64,000 bases of DNA from Adiantum capillus-veneris. Lineage: Eukaryota > Streptophyta > Polypodiopsida > Polypodiales > Pteridaceae. The stretch is taken from assembly GCA_014529385.2 (NCBI GenBank), contig CM043971.1, positions 85,043,340 to 85,107,339 on the forward strand, written 5' to 3'. Below the pieces are notes generated by a model that saw only the letters and a program-made list of their open reading frames with translations, did not search any database and had not been told where the DNA came from. The translations under genes were made by a program, and so were the position numbers. Below are positions 22,324 through 32,420 of the stretch, piece after piece. Positions within the stretch are counted from its first letter, which is position 1. Each line of letters begins with the position of its first letter.

Positions 22324-22820
22324 TGTGCATCACCACTTGGTGACGTGGCATGAGACCTGAAGAGAGGAGAAAGATCCGACTAAAGACCCAAGCCAAGCTG
22401 GACCAAGACCCGTGAGCAGAGACCCAAATTCTGTGGCAGAACCTGCTCCGGGATTCACGGCAGGGATCATGAAGAAGCTTAATGTTGGCCAGGCCACTTT
22501 TGGGCGACAATTACTGATAAAGCAGATGACTTATTAGATTATTTCAGGTGCTTTTAGTGCACTAATTTTTATAGGACGATTTTTAAGTTGTTTTTCCGGC
22601 CAAAGTGCCTATAAATTGAAGCCCTAGTAGTACGTTATCGCACACGCTTGTAAACTATCTTGGATAATTAACAAAGAAATACCACAAAGAGTGCTTGGCT
22701 TGAGGGGAATTACACCACTCTCATGTCATCTACAGAGTTCGACTCTGATTTTTTCTGTTCTGTTCAAGTCTTTAAGCTACAGCTTTGTGTATTTGAATGA
22801 ATAACCCAACCCAAGAGGAA
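22324..22820 (+). repeat. LTR of a gypsy-type element, PPT and PBS on either side
   Basis: It starts TGTGCATCACC, has TGACGTGGC at 22341-22349 and AAAGAAATACC near 22671, features shared with gypsy-1. A PBS follows at 22826. The 3' boundary is approximate (between about 22811 and 22825). Confidence 0.65.
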
Positions 22821-22825
22821 TCTGG

Positions 22826-22837
22826 TGGTATCAGAGA
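22826..22837 (+). promoter_or_regulatory. Primer binding site, tRNA-Met-like
   Basis: TGGTATCAGAGA matches the tRNA-Met PBS except for the last base. Confidence 0.75.
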
Positions 22838-23650
22838 TCAGCCTTCTTCTTGTTTTCACAAGAAGAACGATCACTTCCGATGGAAAAAAATCCGTATCCA
22901 GCTCAACTTTGGCAGAGGCAACCAATAGAGCTCCCCAAAACCCTACTGTTCCTAAGACTCCCCCAAGTATTCCCTTTGACTGTGAATATTTGGCGACCCT
23001 TGTTCGAGAATTGCAGACATCTATTGCTTCAGAACAGTCTGCACCTTTTGTGAAGAGTGAAGATTTCCGGAACCTTTCCAAGATTTTGACTCTGTTGCAG
23101 CAGCTATTCCACCTGTTCCCTCTATTACCAATGTCCGTGGGACCTCACCTCCTCAATTGCCCTGTTACACCTTTAAAAAAATTCTTCCTCCAGTTTGTAC
23201 TCCTGTTGCTACTCCTCCATAGTCTTCTTTGATGGGAGGTGTTTTCCACACCATGGACAACAAGAATCATATTTTGCAAATTCCTCTTGCTTCTACAATT
23301 TCTTTTGTGCTATCACCACCCCCACCACCACTTGGACCGTTGGATACTCCCATGCAAGGACCTTACCCAATGTATCCAGATTACTTCCCTATTAACCTCC
23401 ACCCATGTTGCAAGGCTCCAAACCATTAAAAATGGTGGTTCCACATCTTCAATAAAAAGAATTACACATAGGATTCCAAGCTTGCTAGAGTGGCGGGATT
23501 TCTTAGAGAGAATGCTTGGCAATGGCAGAGTGCCCTTATTGCTAAACTCTCTGCTCCAAAGACTTGGTCACAATTCAAGAGTGCTTTTGGCAAAAACTGT
23601 CTCACTCCAACTTTTGAAATCAAAATTATATCCGCTTGAAACCAATTGAT
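22838..23650 (+). pseudogene. Gypsy gag remnant
   Basis: After the PBS, short proline- and threonine-rich open stretches lead to WQWQSALIAKLSAPKTW and FKSAFGKNCLTPTFE near 23505-23620. The Trp-x-Gln-Ser and Thr-Trp-x2-Phe pattern fits the retrotransposon gag domain. Frames change several times and no zinc knuckle or pol follows. The capsid part is the most secure; the upstream part is assigned by position only. Confidence 0.5.
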
Positions 23651-23674
23651 GATGTACCCTTCTGAAACACTTCG

Positions 23675-23752
23675 TTTTCTTGATGATTCTTTACATAGGG
23701 TTTTTAGTCAGTAGTTTCTTGATGATTCTTTACATAGGGTTTTTAATCAGAA
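23675..23752. repeat. 39-bp tandem duplication
   Basis: Two copies of a unit with TTCTTGATGATTCTTTACAT and a TAGGGTTTTTA tail, 39 bp apart. Confidence 0.85.
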
Positions 23753-25246
23753 TTAACAATAATCAAACCTCAATGCTTTCATAGTTGCTCCAAAGCTGAA
23801 GGGGTAACATGGTACAAAAGGCAAGAGAGTTCAAGTACCTCCCACAGCTGCTCCAATAAGGGCAATAGCTTCAATGGCAAGAATTGCATACATGACTTCT
23901 GGATTGGCTAAAGATAATCCTGATGATGCCATAGCCCCATCTTCAAGAGCCAAAGCCTCTTTTGTGCCTGCTAAAACAAAAGCGGCAAGGGATGCCCAGC
24001 AAGCAGTTGATCGTAGTTTTGTCTGAATCTGAAACCAATAACCCCAATTTTAAAAAACCCTGTTTATCCTGCTGTTTGCATATGCTCCACAAACTTCTAG
24101 GCAAAAGGAACCAAGTACAGATTAAAGACGAAACAGTGGTACTAGTGTGCATACATAAATTTGAATCAATGAGAGCAATACTGGCATGGTCACTAGCCAT
24201 TAACTCCAAGGCAAAGTAACCTTCGTTCTTGCAGCACGCAGATTACAACGCACAGTTCAGCTTAGCTCTTCCAAAGATGACAGCTGACTACAAGCTATTG
24301 AGTCATCTCCTCTTAAGAACCAATAAGCTGTCTTCCTCATTAACCATCAATAGTTGTAGGCTACATTTTACGCCATGAAATAAGGAGCAGATAAACCTTC
24401 ACCAGGTGTAAAAGACCTAAAACTACAACTTGGAAATAGAAGAAATTCCAGAAAGGACAGCTTTTATACAAAATAAAATTCAAACGAATGCAAAACAATA
24501 AAAGAAAGGAGGCTTTAGCAAGTAAAAAGAAAATACTCAGTGAAAATGACTTATCTCAAAAATAAAAAGAGTGTCTATGATGACAATAATACATCTTGTT
24601 TAAAAAGAAAATGATGCTATGAATTCATTATGATACTTAAGACCAAAACACTTAATTTGTAAAGAGATAAAAAACATGACTATTTTAGAAACCAAAGATC
24701 ACCTTGCATCTTTGCCGATACTTAGGCTTGCATCTCAAGGTGGTATGACCACTTTGGCTCTGGATACTTGTTTGTCCATATTTGCCCAAGCCTATTTTAT
24801 GGTCACTTTCACCAATTTTAAAGCATTTTAACCCTCTTTTACTAAGGCGCCCATATTTTAGTACAGGCTTTATATTTTTGGCATGACTTTTAGAACGCTC
24901 CATCTGTTGCATCTCTCTAGATCACTTGTCCCTAAGTGAGTATTAAAGACTCATTGGGACTTCCATTTGTATAAGATCTCATTTTCACTCTCTTGGATTG
25001 TTACACAAGGACCCTCTCCTTTTGCCAAAGCTTGGAGAGTAAAACGAGCCTAGAGGATAGCACTCATCCTCCAATCTAGGGATGAAGAGCACCCACTATT
25101 CAAGAGGAATAGAGTCATGCTTCACGGCTTGGAGAGAGCCCTAGTTTTTCTTGATAATGACCTCACAAGGGTGCGATAGAGCATTAGTGAGCATGCATGT
25201 CGAGGGTAGAAGAAGCCCTATTACAGAAACGGTCAGGTCCTCATTG
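23753..25246. other. No recognisable gene
   Basis: Short open frames only. A 64-codon open stretch at 23835-24026 (+) has no motif I know. The rest is AT-rich and unassigned. Confidence 0.5.
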
Positions 25247-25408
25247 ATTGTCAGCATAGTAACAGGGGACGCCCTTTTTCGGGCTTCCCGTCCCCACTTT
25301 TCCGTCCCCACTTGCCGTCCCGCTCTCTTTTTTACACTAAAAATCCATTTCAGCCCCGTCCCCCGTTCCCCCGTCCCGGAATGCGTCCCTTGTGACTATG
25401 ATTGTCAG
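25247..25408. mobile_element. hAT-type MITE with 8-bp target duplication
   Basis: The element is 25255-25400 (146 bp). Its ends form terminal inverted repeats, CATAGTAACAGGGGACGC against CATAGTCACAAGGGACGC on the other strand, 16 of 18 matching. It is flanked by identical 8-mers ATTGTCAG at 25247-25254 and 25401-25408. An 8-bp duplication is the mark of the hAT superfamily. The interior is C-rich on this strand with repeated CCGTCCCC words, possible subterminal transposase sites. It has no coding capacity and would depend on an hAT transposase elsewhere. Confidence 0.82.
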
Positions 25409-25519
25409 TCCACATATTACTAGTTCGTGGCCTACAGGACATAGACTAGCCTAGCCCACTTGTGAAGTCACACATTGGAGTTTCGAACTGGATACGGGGC
25501 CAAATACGATACGCATGCC

Positions 25520-25640
25520 TATATGAAGACATCATGTACTATTGCACTCTAGGTAAGATCTTCCTCCTGGGAGACTTCAAAGCCCATGCACGAAGCAGAC
25601 AGTACGAGGTATATGATCATGAGGATATTTAGATGCTACA
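25520..25640 (+). pseudogene. LINE endonuclease fragment
   Basis: The plus strand reads LYEDIMYY, then KIFLLGDFKAHARSR and YEVYDHEDI before a TAG. This matches the GDFNAR region of EEP endonucleases, with Asn replaced by Lys. No RT is linked. It resembles LINE-B more than LINE-A but is a separate fragment. Confidence 0.55.
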
Positions 25641-25644
25641 CATA

Positions 25645-26600
25645 GTGGAGGAGTTGATGCGCGGCTACATGCACCACGTGCCAACGAGAGAATCACTCAT
25701 ACACACTTTAAACAACTGAATCATAATGGAGGTGACATGAAAGAAGCGGAGTTCCTCTTCAAAGAGTAGTGACACTCAAGTCGAGCGCTCCTGGCGTATT
25801 TATTAATGAAGAGAGTTTACAAATGCTTTGTGTGACCACAAGCATCAGATTTGTTTTACAGCTTGGGCCCTACCCAGGCACTTGGCCTAAAGAAGTTTAA
25901 AGAGCACTGGTTATTTTTATAGGTGGTAAATGCACTTAAATCATATGATATCTCTATATTGAAGTTTTCAAAAGTCAACTTCTTTACTAACTAGCGAGAG
26001 AAAAAGCTCTCAGTGTAAAATTGTGACTCGGCAAGAATTAGTATAGTCCTACATTTTGTGCCGTATTTTTGACCACCCATGCTCAAATTTTTGTACTTAG
26101 TTCTGGGGCTCCATCTGCTATATCAGCTACTCCATCCGGTGCTCTATCGATGGCACCTCAGTATCATGTATGAGAACACATCAGCGGCATGTCACATACC
26201 ACTCTTCCAATGATTCCGCTTCCATGCTGCAAGTTTGTAGTGGAAGTAGGACCATTTGCTTCTTGGAACGGCAAATTCCTTAGTGACACCACAACGGAAG
26301 AGTCGAGTCTCAAGCGGCCCCACACCGGATAAGGAGACACATGGAAGCCGACGATTTGCGATGGGATTTGCACCACAAATCGTAGGTTGATGATGTGGTA
26401 ATAGGTCGATGGCTTTTGGCAGCTTTTGGGTGAAAGTTACTAAAAGCATTGGCTTATGAGCTTTTGCCTTTAAAAGCACTAGATTTTCAGGGTTGCTTGG
26501 CCTACGTAAAAGCCGAGGCCAAGGGCCTTTATATATGTTCCTTGGGGAGCCTCACTTATGAAAGCGCAAAGCAAAGGGTACCGGTAGGTGCGCATCACGA
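25645..26600. other. Unassigned, possibly LTR-derived
   Basis: No gene. GCACCACGTGCC-like sequence near 25670 also occurs at 6580 beside the gypsy LTR, so part may be LTR debris. Nothing else is recognised. Confidence 0.35.
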
Positions 26601-26848
26601 TGTAGTGCAGGATTGGGGCAAGAAGAAGGAGGCGCAGTGCAGCAAAGAGGAAGCGCTAGGGATCGAAGCAGAGAGAGAGAGAAGGCACGCTCTTTTTTGG
26701 GGAAAACTCACTAAGTGAGTTTTGGGTTTTCCCACTTTTATTATAAGTAACTTTTAAAAATGTGTCCAGGTTCATATTGAACCTGAACAGAACCTGAACA
26801 ATGTATAAAAATGTACAAAAAGGGGTTATTTAGGCCTTTAACCCAACA
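26601..26848 (-). repeat. Copia-2 3' LTR
   Basis: The inner end CCCAACA (26848) abuts a copia PPT (minus strand AAGTGGGAGGT, 26849-26859) like that of copia-1. The GA-rich body and AGTTTTGGGTT tail resemble the copia-1 LTR in layout. The outer edge is estimated at a TGTAGTGCAGG; no partner LTR is present to confirm it. Confidence 0.6.
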
Positions 26849-29156
26849 ACCTCCCACTTAAAGGCATAAATGACACTTAAGTTAACCAACTCCCACTAGC
26901 TGTATGCAATGCTCATGTTGAGCCTTAGCAAGACTCCTGGTGAGAACATCTGCAGGGTTATCCTGTGTATGGATCTTAGTCAAGGTGATTAGACCATCCT
27001 CCAATACCTGTCGTATGAAGTGGTACCACACATTTATGTGTTTGGTACGCGCATAAACGTGGCATTTTTGGCTAAATAGACAACACTCTGGCTATCACAA
27101 CCCAACACGGGTGTATGAGCAGATATGCTAAGTTCTTTTGCAAGTCTGCCCAACCAAATGGCCTCCTTTGAAGCCTTTGTGGTTGAAATATATTCAGCCT
27201 CAGTAGTACTCAATGCCACAATTTTCTGTAACCTAGAACACCAAGAGGCTGTACCACCAACAATGGCAAATACATATCCACTGGTAGATTTCCTGGTATC
27301 CATGTCACCTGCTATGTCTGCATCACAATATCCCTGCAGCTTCAAGTCACTTTTGCCATAACAAATACACTTTGATTGTGTACCTTTCAAATATCTCAGA
27401 ATGCATTTGACAGCTCCCCAATGCGCTTTGCAAGGATTACACATGTATCGACTAACAACTCCCACTGCATAAGCAATGTCGGGACGAGTGGCAACCATAG
27501 TATACATAAGAGAACCACAAGTTGATGCATCTTCATTGCTTTCAATGCCACCTCATCCTTTGGGCAATCTGCTTTGCTAAGCTTAGTGTATGGAGGTAAA
27601 GGTACCCCAAGAGACTTGGCATCAGCCATATTAAATCTGTCAAGTACTTTTGCAATGTACCTTTCTTGAGATAAAAACAACAATTTCAACTTTCTCATCT
27701 TTTAATACGCATGCCCAAAATATGCTCTGCATCACCCAAATCCTTCATAGCAAATGCTGAATTTAGCTTACGTTTCAGAGCATCAAGACTAGTCTTATGT
27801 TTCCTGGCAAGCAGCATGTCATCAACATAGAGAACAAGTATGATGGGACTACCATCTTCATCCCTTTTCGTATACAAACAATGATCTGCATGGCTACGTT
27901 TAAATCCTTGAGACAGCATAAAAGTGTTAAACTTCTTATACCATTGTCGTGATGATTGTCTCAAACCATACAGAGCCCTCTTCAGTTTGCATACAAGTTC
28001 CTCACGTGTAGGAACTAGAAAACCTTCAGGTTGTTTCATGTATATGTCCTCTTCAATGTCACCATGCAAAAACGTTGTCTTTACATCCATTTGATTCAAT
28101 TCCAAATCAAGCACCGCAACGAGAGCAAAAAGGACACATAAAGTTGTAAGCTTTACAACAGGGGAAAAGATTTCTTGAAAATCAATTCCTTCTTTTTGTG
28201 TATATCCTTTTGCAACCAATCTTACTTTGTACTTGGGTTTTTCATCCACAATCTTAATCTTGTACACCCATTTGTTAGGAAGAGCCTTTCTTCCTTTAGG
28301 CAATGGCACAAGATCCCAAGTATCATTTGCATACAAGGATTTCATTTCCTCTTGCATTGCAAGCTCCCACTTACTGCTTGATTAACATGATTTGGCCTCT
28401 TTATATGTAAGAGGTTCACCCTCATCTGTCAACATTACAAGGGGTTAAATCTCTGCGGTTGCCTTCTCAAACGAGTTGACCTGCGTACCCGATGATCTAC
28501 ATTCTCAGGCAACGGTTCTACATCATAGGACAACTCATTTTCAGCTCTATCATGCTGCTGAAAATCATTTTCAGCCAATTCAGGTGGCTGTCCATCCTCA
28601 TTAGGAGCATCAATATCATGTCCTACCTCTTCTGGCTCAAGGTTAACCGGCCAATTATCCATTTCAGCTTGCGGTAATGAAACATGATACTCTTTTTCAA
28701 CATCAATGGGTGGCACGGAAGGCTAAAATCTGACTGTTTTCTTGTCAGCATCAGATTTTGGAGCATTCTTAAGCAATTTTGCCTCATTGAACACTACATC
28801 TCGGATGCATATTACCTTTCTAATCTGTGGTAGCCACACTCTATAGCCCATTTCACCTTCTTCCCCATAACCTAGGAAGACTCCTTTAATGGACTTCATA
28901 TCAAGCTTTGTTCTCAAGTCATTGCGTACATGAACAAAAGCTTCGCAGCCAAATACTCTCAAATGATCATAAGAGGCAGGTTTGACAGACCAAACCTTCT
29001 CTGGAATGTCATTTTTCAGCGTACTATTAGGAGAGAGGTTGCAAATATGAACTACAGTTTTCAATGCCTCCCCCCAAAACTCTTGGGAAAGATTAGCAGT
29101 GGACAACATGCAATGCACTCTCTCGCATAAAGTACGATTATACCTCTCAGCCACAC
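26849..29156 (-). pseudogene. Copia-2 integrase C-terminus, RT and RNase H
   Basis: From 29156 downwards: AERYNRTLCERV (end of integrase core), VWSVKPASYDHLRVFGCEAF, then the RT with NQMDVKTTFLHGDIEEDIYM and an intact YVDDMLL box in a 220-codon open frame (27695-28357), then RNase H with CDADIAGDMDTRKSTSGY and ALSTTEAEY. Stops or shifts lie near 28720, 28435, 28358, 27700 and 27520. The coding part ends at 27034, followed by an untranslated stretch and PPT. The upstream integrase lies at 33695-34145. Confidence 0.9.
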
Positions 29157-30375
29157 AGTCACGTGACACATTCAACCCTATGTGTCCGTGGACAAGCTAC
29201 AGCGTGACCACGGTTCAGTTCCGTCAAGTCAGTCTAGAATAGGAAGTGATCTGGCACTTCTGTGAGTCTGTTCGCAGACCATGCATGACCAATGACTTAG
29301 ATTAGGTGCATATCCTCCGGTTGCACACAGCATGATCATCGGTGTTCCATCAGAATCCATCAGGGGAATTTTCCAGTGCATTAAACCTATTTTCCCTAAT
29401 TTTGACATTTTTCACTTATTTATTAAGTGACTTTTGTTGGAAACTAGGTAGGGCAATTTTGCTAAGATAATATATAAGCAAACCAAAGGTAGCACTTTCT
29501 GGCAGAAGAGGCAGCAGGAACTCAGTTCAACAGGCACCTTCTCAGCAAGACCCCAGCAAGCCTAACGTTTTTGCACTGCAAGAAGGTCTAGCGTTTTGCA
29601 CCCAGATCAGCCAGCGTTTTTGCATCTGCAACAGCCTGGCGACAGCAGAAGACAAATCAGCCCTAGCGTTAGCAGTTTACACCAGCAGATCAACAGCGTT
29701 TTTGCAGATCAAGACAAATCAGCCCTAGCGTTTTTGCATCAACCTGACCCCTAAGCGTTTTTGCAGATCTTCGCGAGGGAATCAGCCCTAGACTCGGCGT
29801 TTTCAGTTTTTGGCATTCAGTACCCGCAGTAGAACCCCTGAACCTCGTAGATCTCACCTTCCCGCAGGAGATCCTCGCCGCACGGTCAGATCCCGCGTAG
29901 TTTACAGATTCAGCCCGGAAAACGCAGATTTCAGCATCTGCGTCGTCGTCGCATCGTCGTCATCGCCGTCGTCACCGACATAGAGTCAGAATTCAGCAGA
30001 TAAAGATTTGCAGATTTTAGCCCTTAGCGTTTTCAGATTTCAGCCCGTCTCGTCGTCGTCCTCATCGTTGTCGACATCGTCGGCAAGTCCAAAGCATTGT
30101 AGAGATTTGTGCAATCAATAGTAGACCGCTCTCGCCATAGAGAGTGGGGCGTTCGAAGGAGGGTTTGACAACATTCTGGTGTCGTATTCTCTTCTCTCTA
30201 TCTCTCAGTCTCATGCACCTTCACGCACAGTGTCTATTCACTTTGTTTGTGATCACTTGCACTCTCTTATTAAAGGACGGAAGGCTCTCCCTTCTGTAAG
30301 TAAAAGGAACCTTGAGCACAGTTCGGAGCACTCATCTTGAGCAAAGTTCAACATTCACTTCCGCTGCACCTTACA
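29157..30375 (+). repeat. Gag-only element, 5' LTR
   Basis: 1219 bp, reading AGTCACGTGACAC (TGTCACGTG in the 3' LTR) to CTTACA. A TATA box TATATAAG is at 29471-29478. Downstream of it GCGTTTTTGCA recurs (29613, 29696, 29728, 29755, with variants). CGTCGTCGTC-rich sequence follows at 29940-30080. Confidence 0.92.
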
Positions 30376-30376
30376 T

Positions 30377-30388
30377 TGGTATCAGAGC
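30377..30388 (+). promoter_or_regulatory. Primer binding site of the gag-only element
   Basis: TGGTATCAGAGC, one base after the LTR, complementary to initiator tRNA-Met. Confidence 0.93.
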
Positions 30389-30854
30389 TTTGGCAGTGTT
30401 CTGTATCACTCAAGGAAAGAACCACAAGAACCACATAATTTTTTTTGCTTGTTGAGGTCGCACGAACCCAAGTTCACTTGGGCGTGTCAATTCCTAATCG
30501 TGTTTTTGAAGAGTGACAGTAAACCTAAGAAAGAAGGGCTTGTCCAGCTTTCCCTTGTGCCTCTTTTCACTCATTGAGAGCGGACCGTGCACTTAGCGGC
30601 CGGCCAATCGACGTGAGGTGGAAAAAAGCAACCTTGGTGTGAGCGCAAGGCCGCCAAGGGATGCGCCCGCGGAAAAGAGCGAAACTCGGGTGAAGAGAAG
30701 ATCCTTCTCTAACACAAATTGCAAGCGAAAGAAGACCCGCAAGAACCTCAAGAACTCAAGAACCCCAAGAATCAAGACCCCCAAGAACCCAAGTTCCTCG
30801 TGAACTTAAGAACCCAAGACCACAAGAACCCACAAGAACCCAAGACTTCAGTGG

Positions 30855-31760
30855 ATGGTCATCACTCGAAGCGGAATGGATACTTCGCTTGGAGGTGATG
30901 AGCATGAAAGAGGCGAAGAAGGAGGTTTTTCCGACCCTCCCCCTTTCCCATCTACGCCAAGGATTGCACTAACTCCTATGAAGGAGTTGACGCAGTTGTT
31001 TATGGACAAGAAGTTCGAAGGCGAAGCAAGAGAAGCATAAAGAAAGGCCTACAAAGAAAGTATGGCAACCATAGATCATGAATACGACGCAAAAATGGAA
31101 GCCATAGAGCGTGAGCACAAGCGCAAGAACAAAGAAAGACAAGCAAGATTTGATCGCGAGAACAGAGCAAGAATGCAAGAGATGTTGCGACTCTTTTCTC
31201 AAGTGCAGGTGCACTTTGCACAGAATCAGGAAAAGGAGACTCTCTCAGTCTCTACTTCTCCAAAGCAAGACACACATGATTTGCACGATGATTTGAATGA
31301 CAATGATTTGCATGATGATTTGAATGATAATGATAGGCATGATGATTTGCATGATCAAGATGTGATTTCTCACAAGCATGATGATTTGCATGATGATTAA
31401 GATTTGATTTCTCACAAGCATGATGATTTGCATGAAGAAGATGTGATTGTTCACAAGAATGATGAGTTAGTTGATGCTTTTTCTAGTGAAGCTAACCTCA
31501 TTGCAGACTCGATCAATCACGAAGAGCCGATCTTGGCTTTCGAGTCGAGGTCCAAAGAACCCCCACAAGAAGATTCGATCAATCACGAAGAACCGATCTT
31601 GGCTCTCGAGCCGAGGTCCAAAGAACCGATCTTGGCTCTCGAGCCTAGGTCCAAAGAACCCTTACAGGAAGTACTATGTGCTAGAATGATTAGTCAGCAC
31701 GCATTGTTCAAGTGTTTCATTCGCGATCGTTTCCTAATTTTAGTCAGCGTCTTTATGTGA
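30855..31760 (+). pseudogene. Gag-like ORF with acidic repeats
   Basis: One frame runs from ATG 30855 (MVITRSGMDTSLGG) to 31760 with TAA at 31038-31040 and 31398-31400, about 300 codons. The N-terminus resembles the start of several plant gypsy gag proteins. A charged, Glu/Lys/Arg-rich helix, likely coiled coil, follows (HEYDAKMEAIEREHKRKNKER). Then come short His/Asp-rich repeats (DLHDDLNDND, HKHDDLHD) and a second repeat family (SINHEEPILAxE, RSKEP). No CCHC knuckle or capsid Trp motif is visible, so the gag assignment rests on position and the N-terminus. The repeats are also tandem at the DNA level (31275-31450, 31505-31670). Confidence 0.6.
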
Positions 31761-32165
31761 TCCCTTTTCCTAGGCATGACATATTGTACGTTGAGCACGT
31801 TTCACTCATGAATGAGCACGGATGTATGCGGATTGTTCATGAAAAGCTGAAAAGTAATCATTCAAGGAAGTCACATTCCATGTCTCCCTTGGCACGACAC
31901 AGTTGTAGAAAGAGCACATGAAAGTATGAGCACCAAGCATCGGCATTTCCGTTGTGAATTGTCACAGTTGGTTGCTTCAGATCAAAAGCGAAAGATGTGA
32001 TTTCATTGTTTGCGTGTGTGTGGTGAACGGTTTGGCACTCCGTCTCTTTGTTCATCTACATTACATGCACAGTCCTTGAGGAAGACAAGATTTTTTCCAG
32101 TCACTTTACATAGAATAGGTATGTTCATGTTTTTGTGTTGGAAGTGGTTTTAGGAATTTTCAACC

Positions 32166-32408
32166 ATGGAGATTCTTGAAGAAGAAAGAAGTATGACTCT
32201 GGACGAAGTTGAAGCATTGAAGGAGCCACAAAAGACTGTGTCGCTTTTGGCGCGGCCCAAAGAAGCAAGCATTGCAAACCTTTATGAAGTTCAAGTACCG
32301 CACAACCCACACATCAGAGTGGGCCGGCGAAGAGTCCCTTCCAGGATTCCGGATGCTATTGGCGATCTCCCTCGACGCCATACAGATCGGTACCAGTACC
32401 TCACTTTG
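32166..32408 (+). other. Second open stretch before the PPT
   Basis: About 80 codons from ATG 32166 (MEILEEERSMTLDEVEALKE) remain open into the PPT and LTR. The composition is charged; no family is recognised. It may be the remnant of a larger internal region or chance. Confidence 0.3.
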
Positions 32409-32420
32409 AAAAGGAGGGGA
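32409..32420 (+). promoter_or_regulatory. Polypurine tract of the gag-only element
   Basis: AAAAGGAGGGGA directly before the 3' LTR start TGTCACGTG. Confidence 0.9.

Noticed and set aside
23835-24026. 64-codon open stretch rich in Ala and Ser
   Set aside because: No start, motif or family; length is within chance for this base composition.
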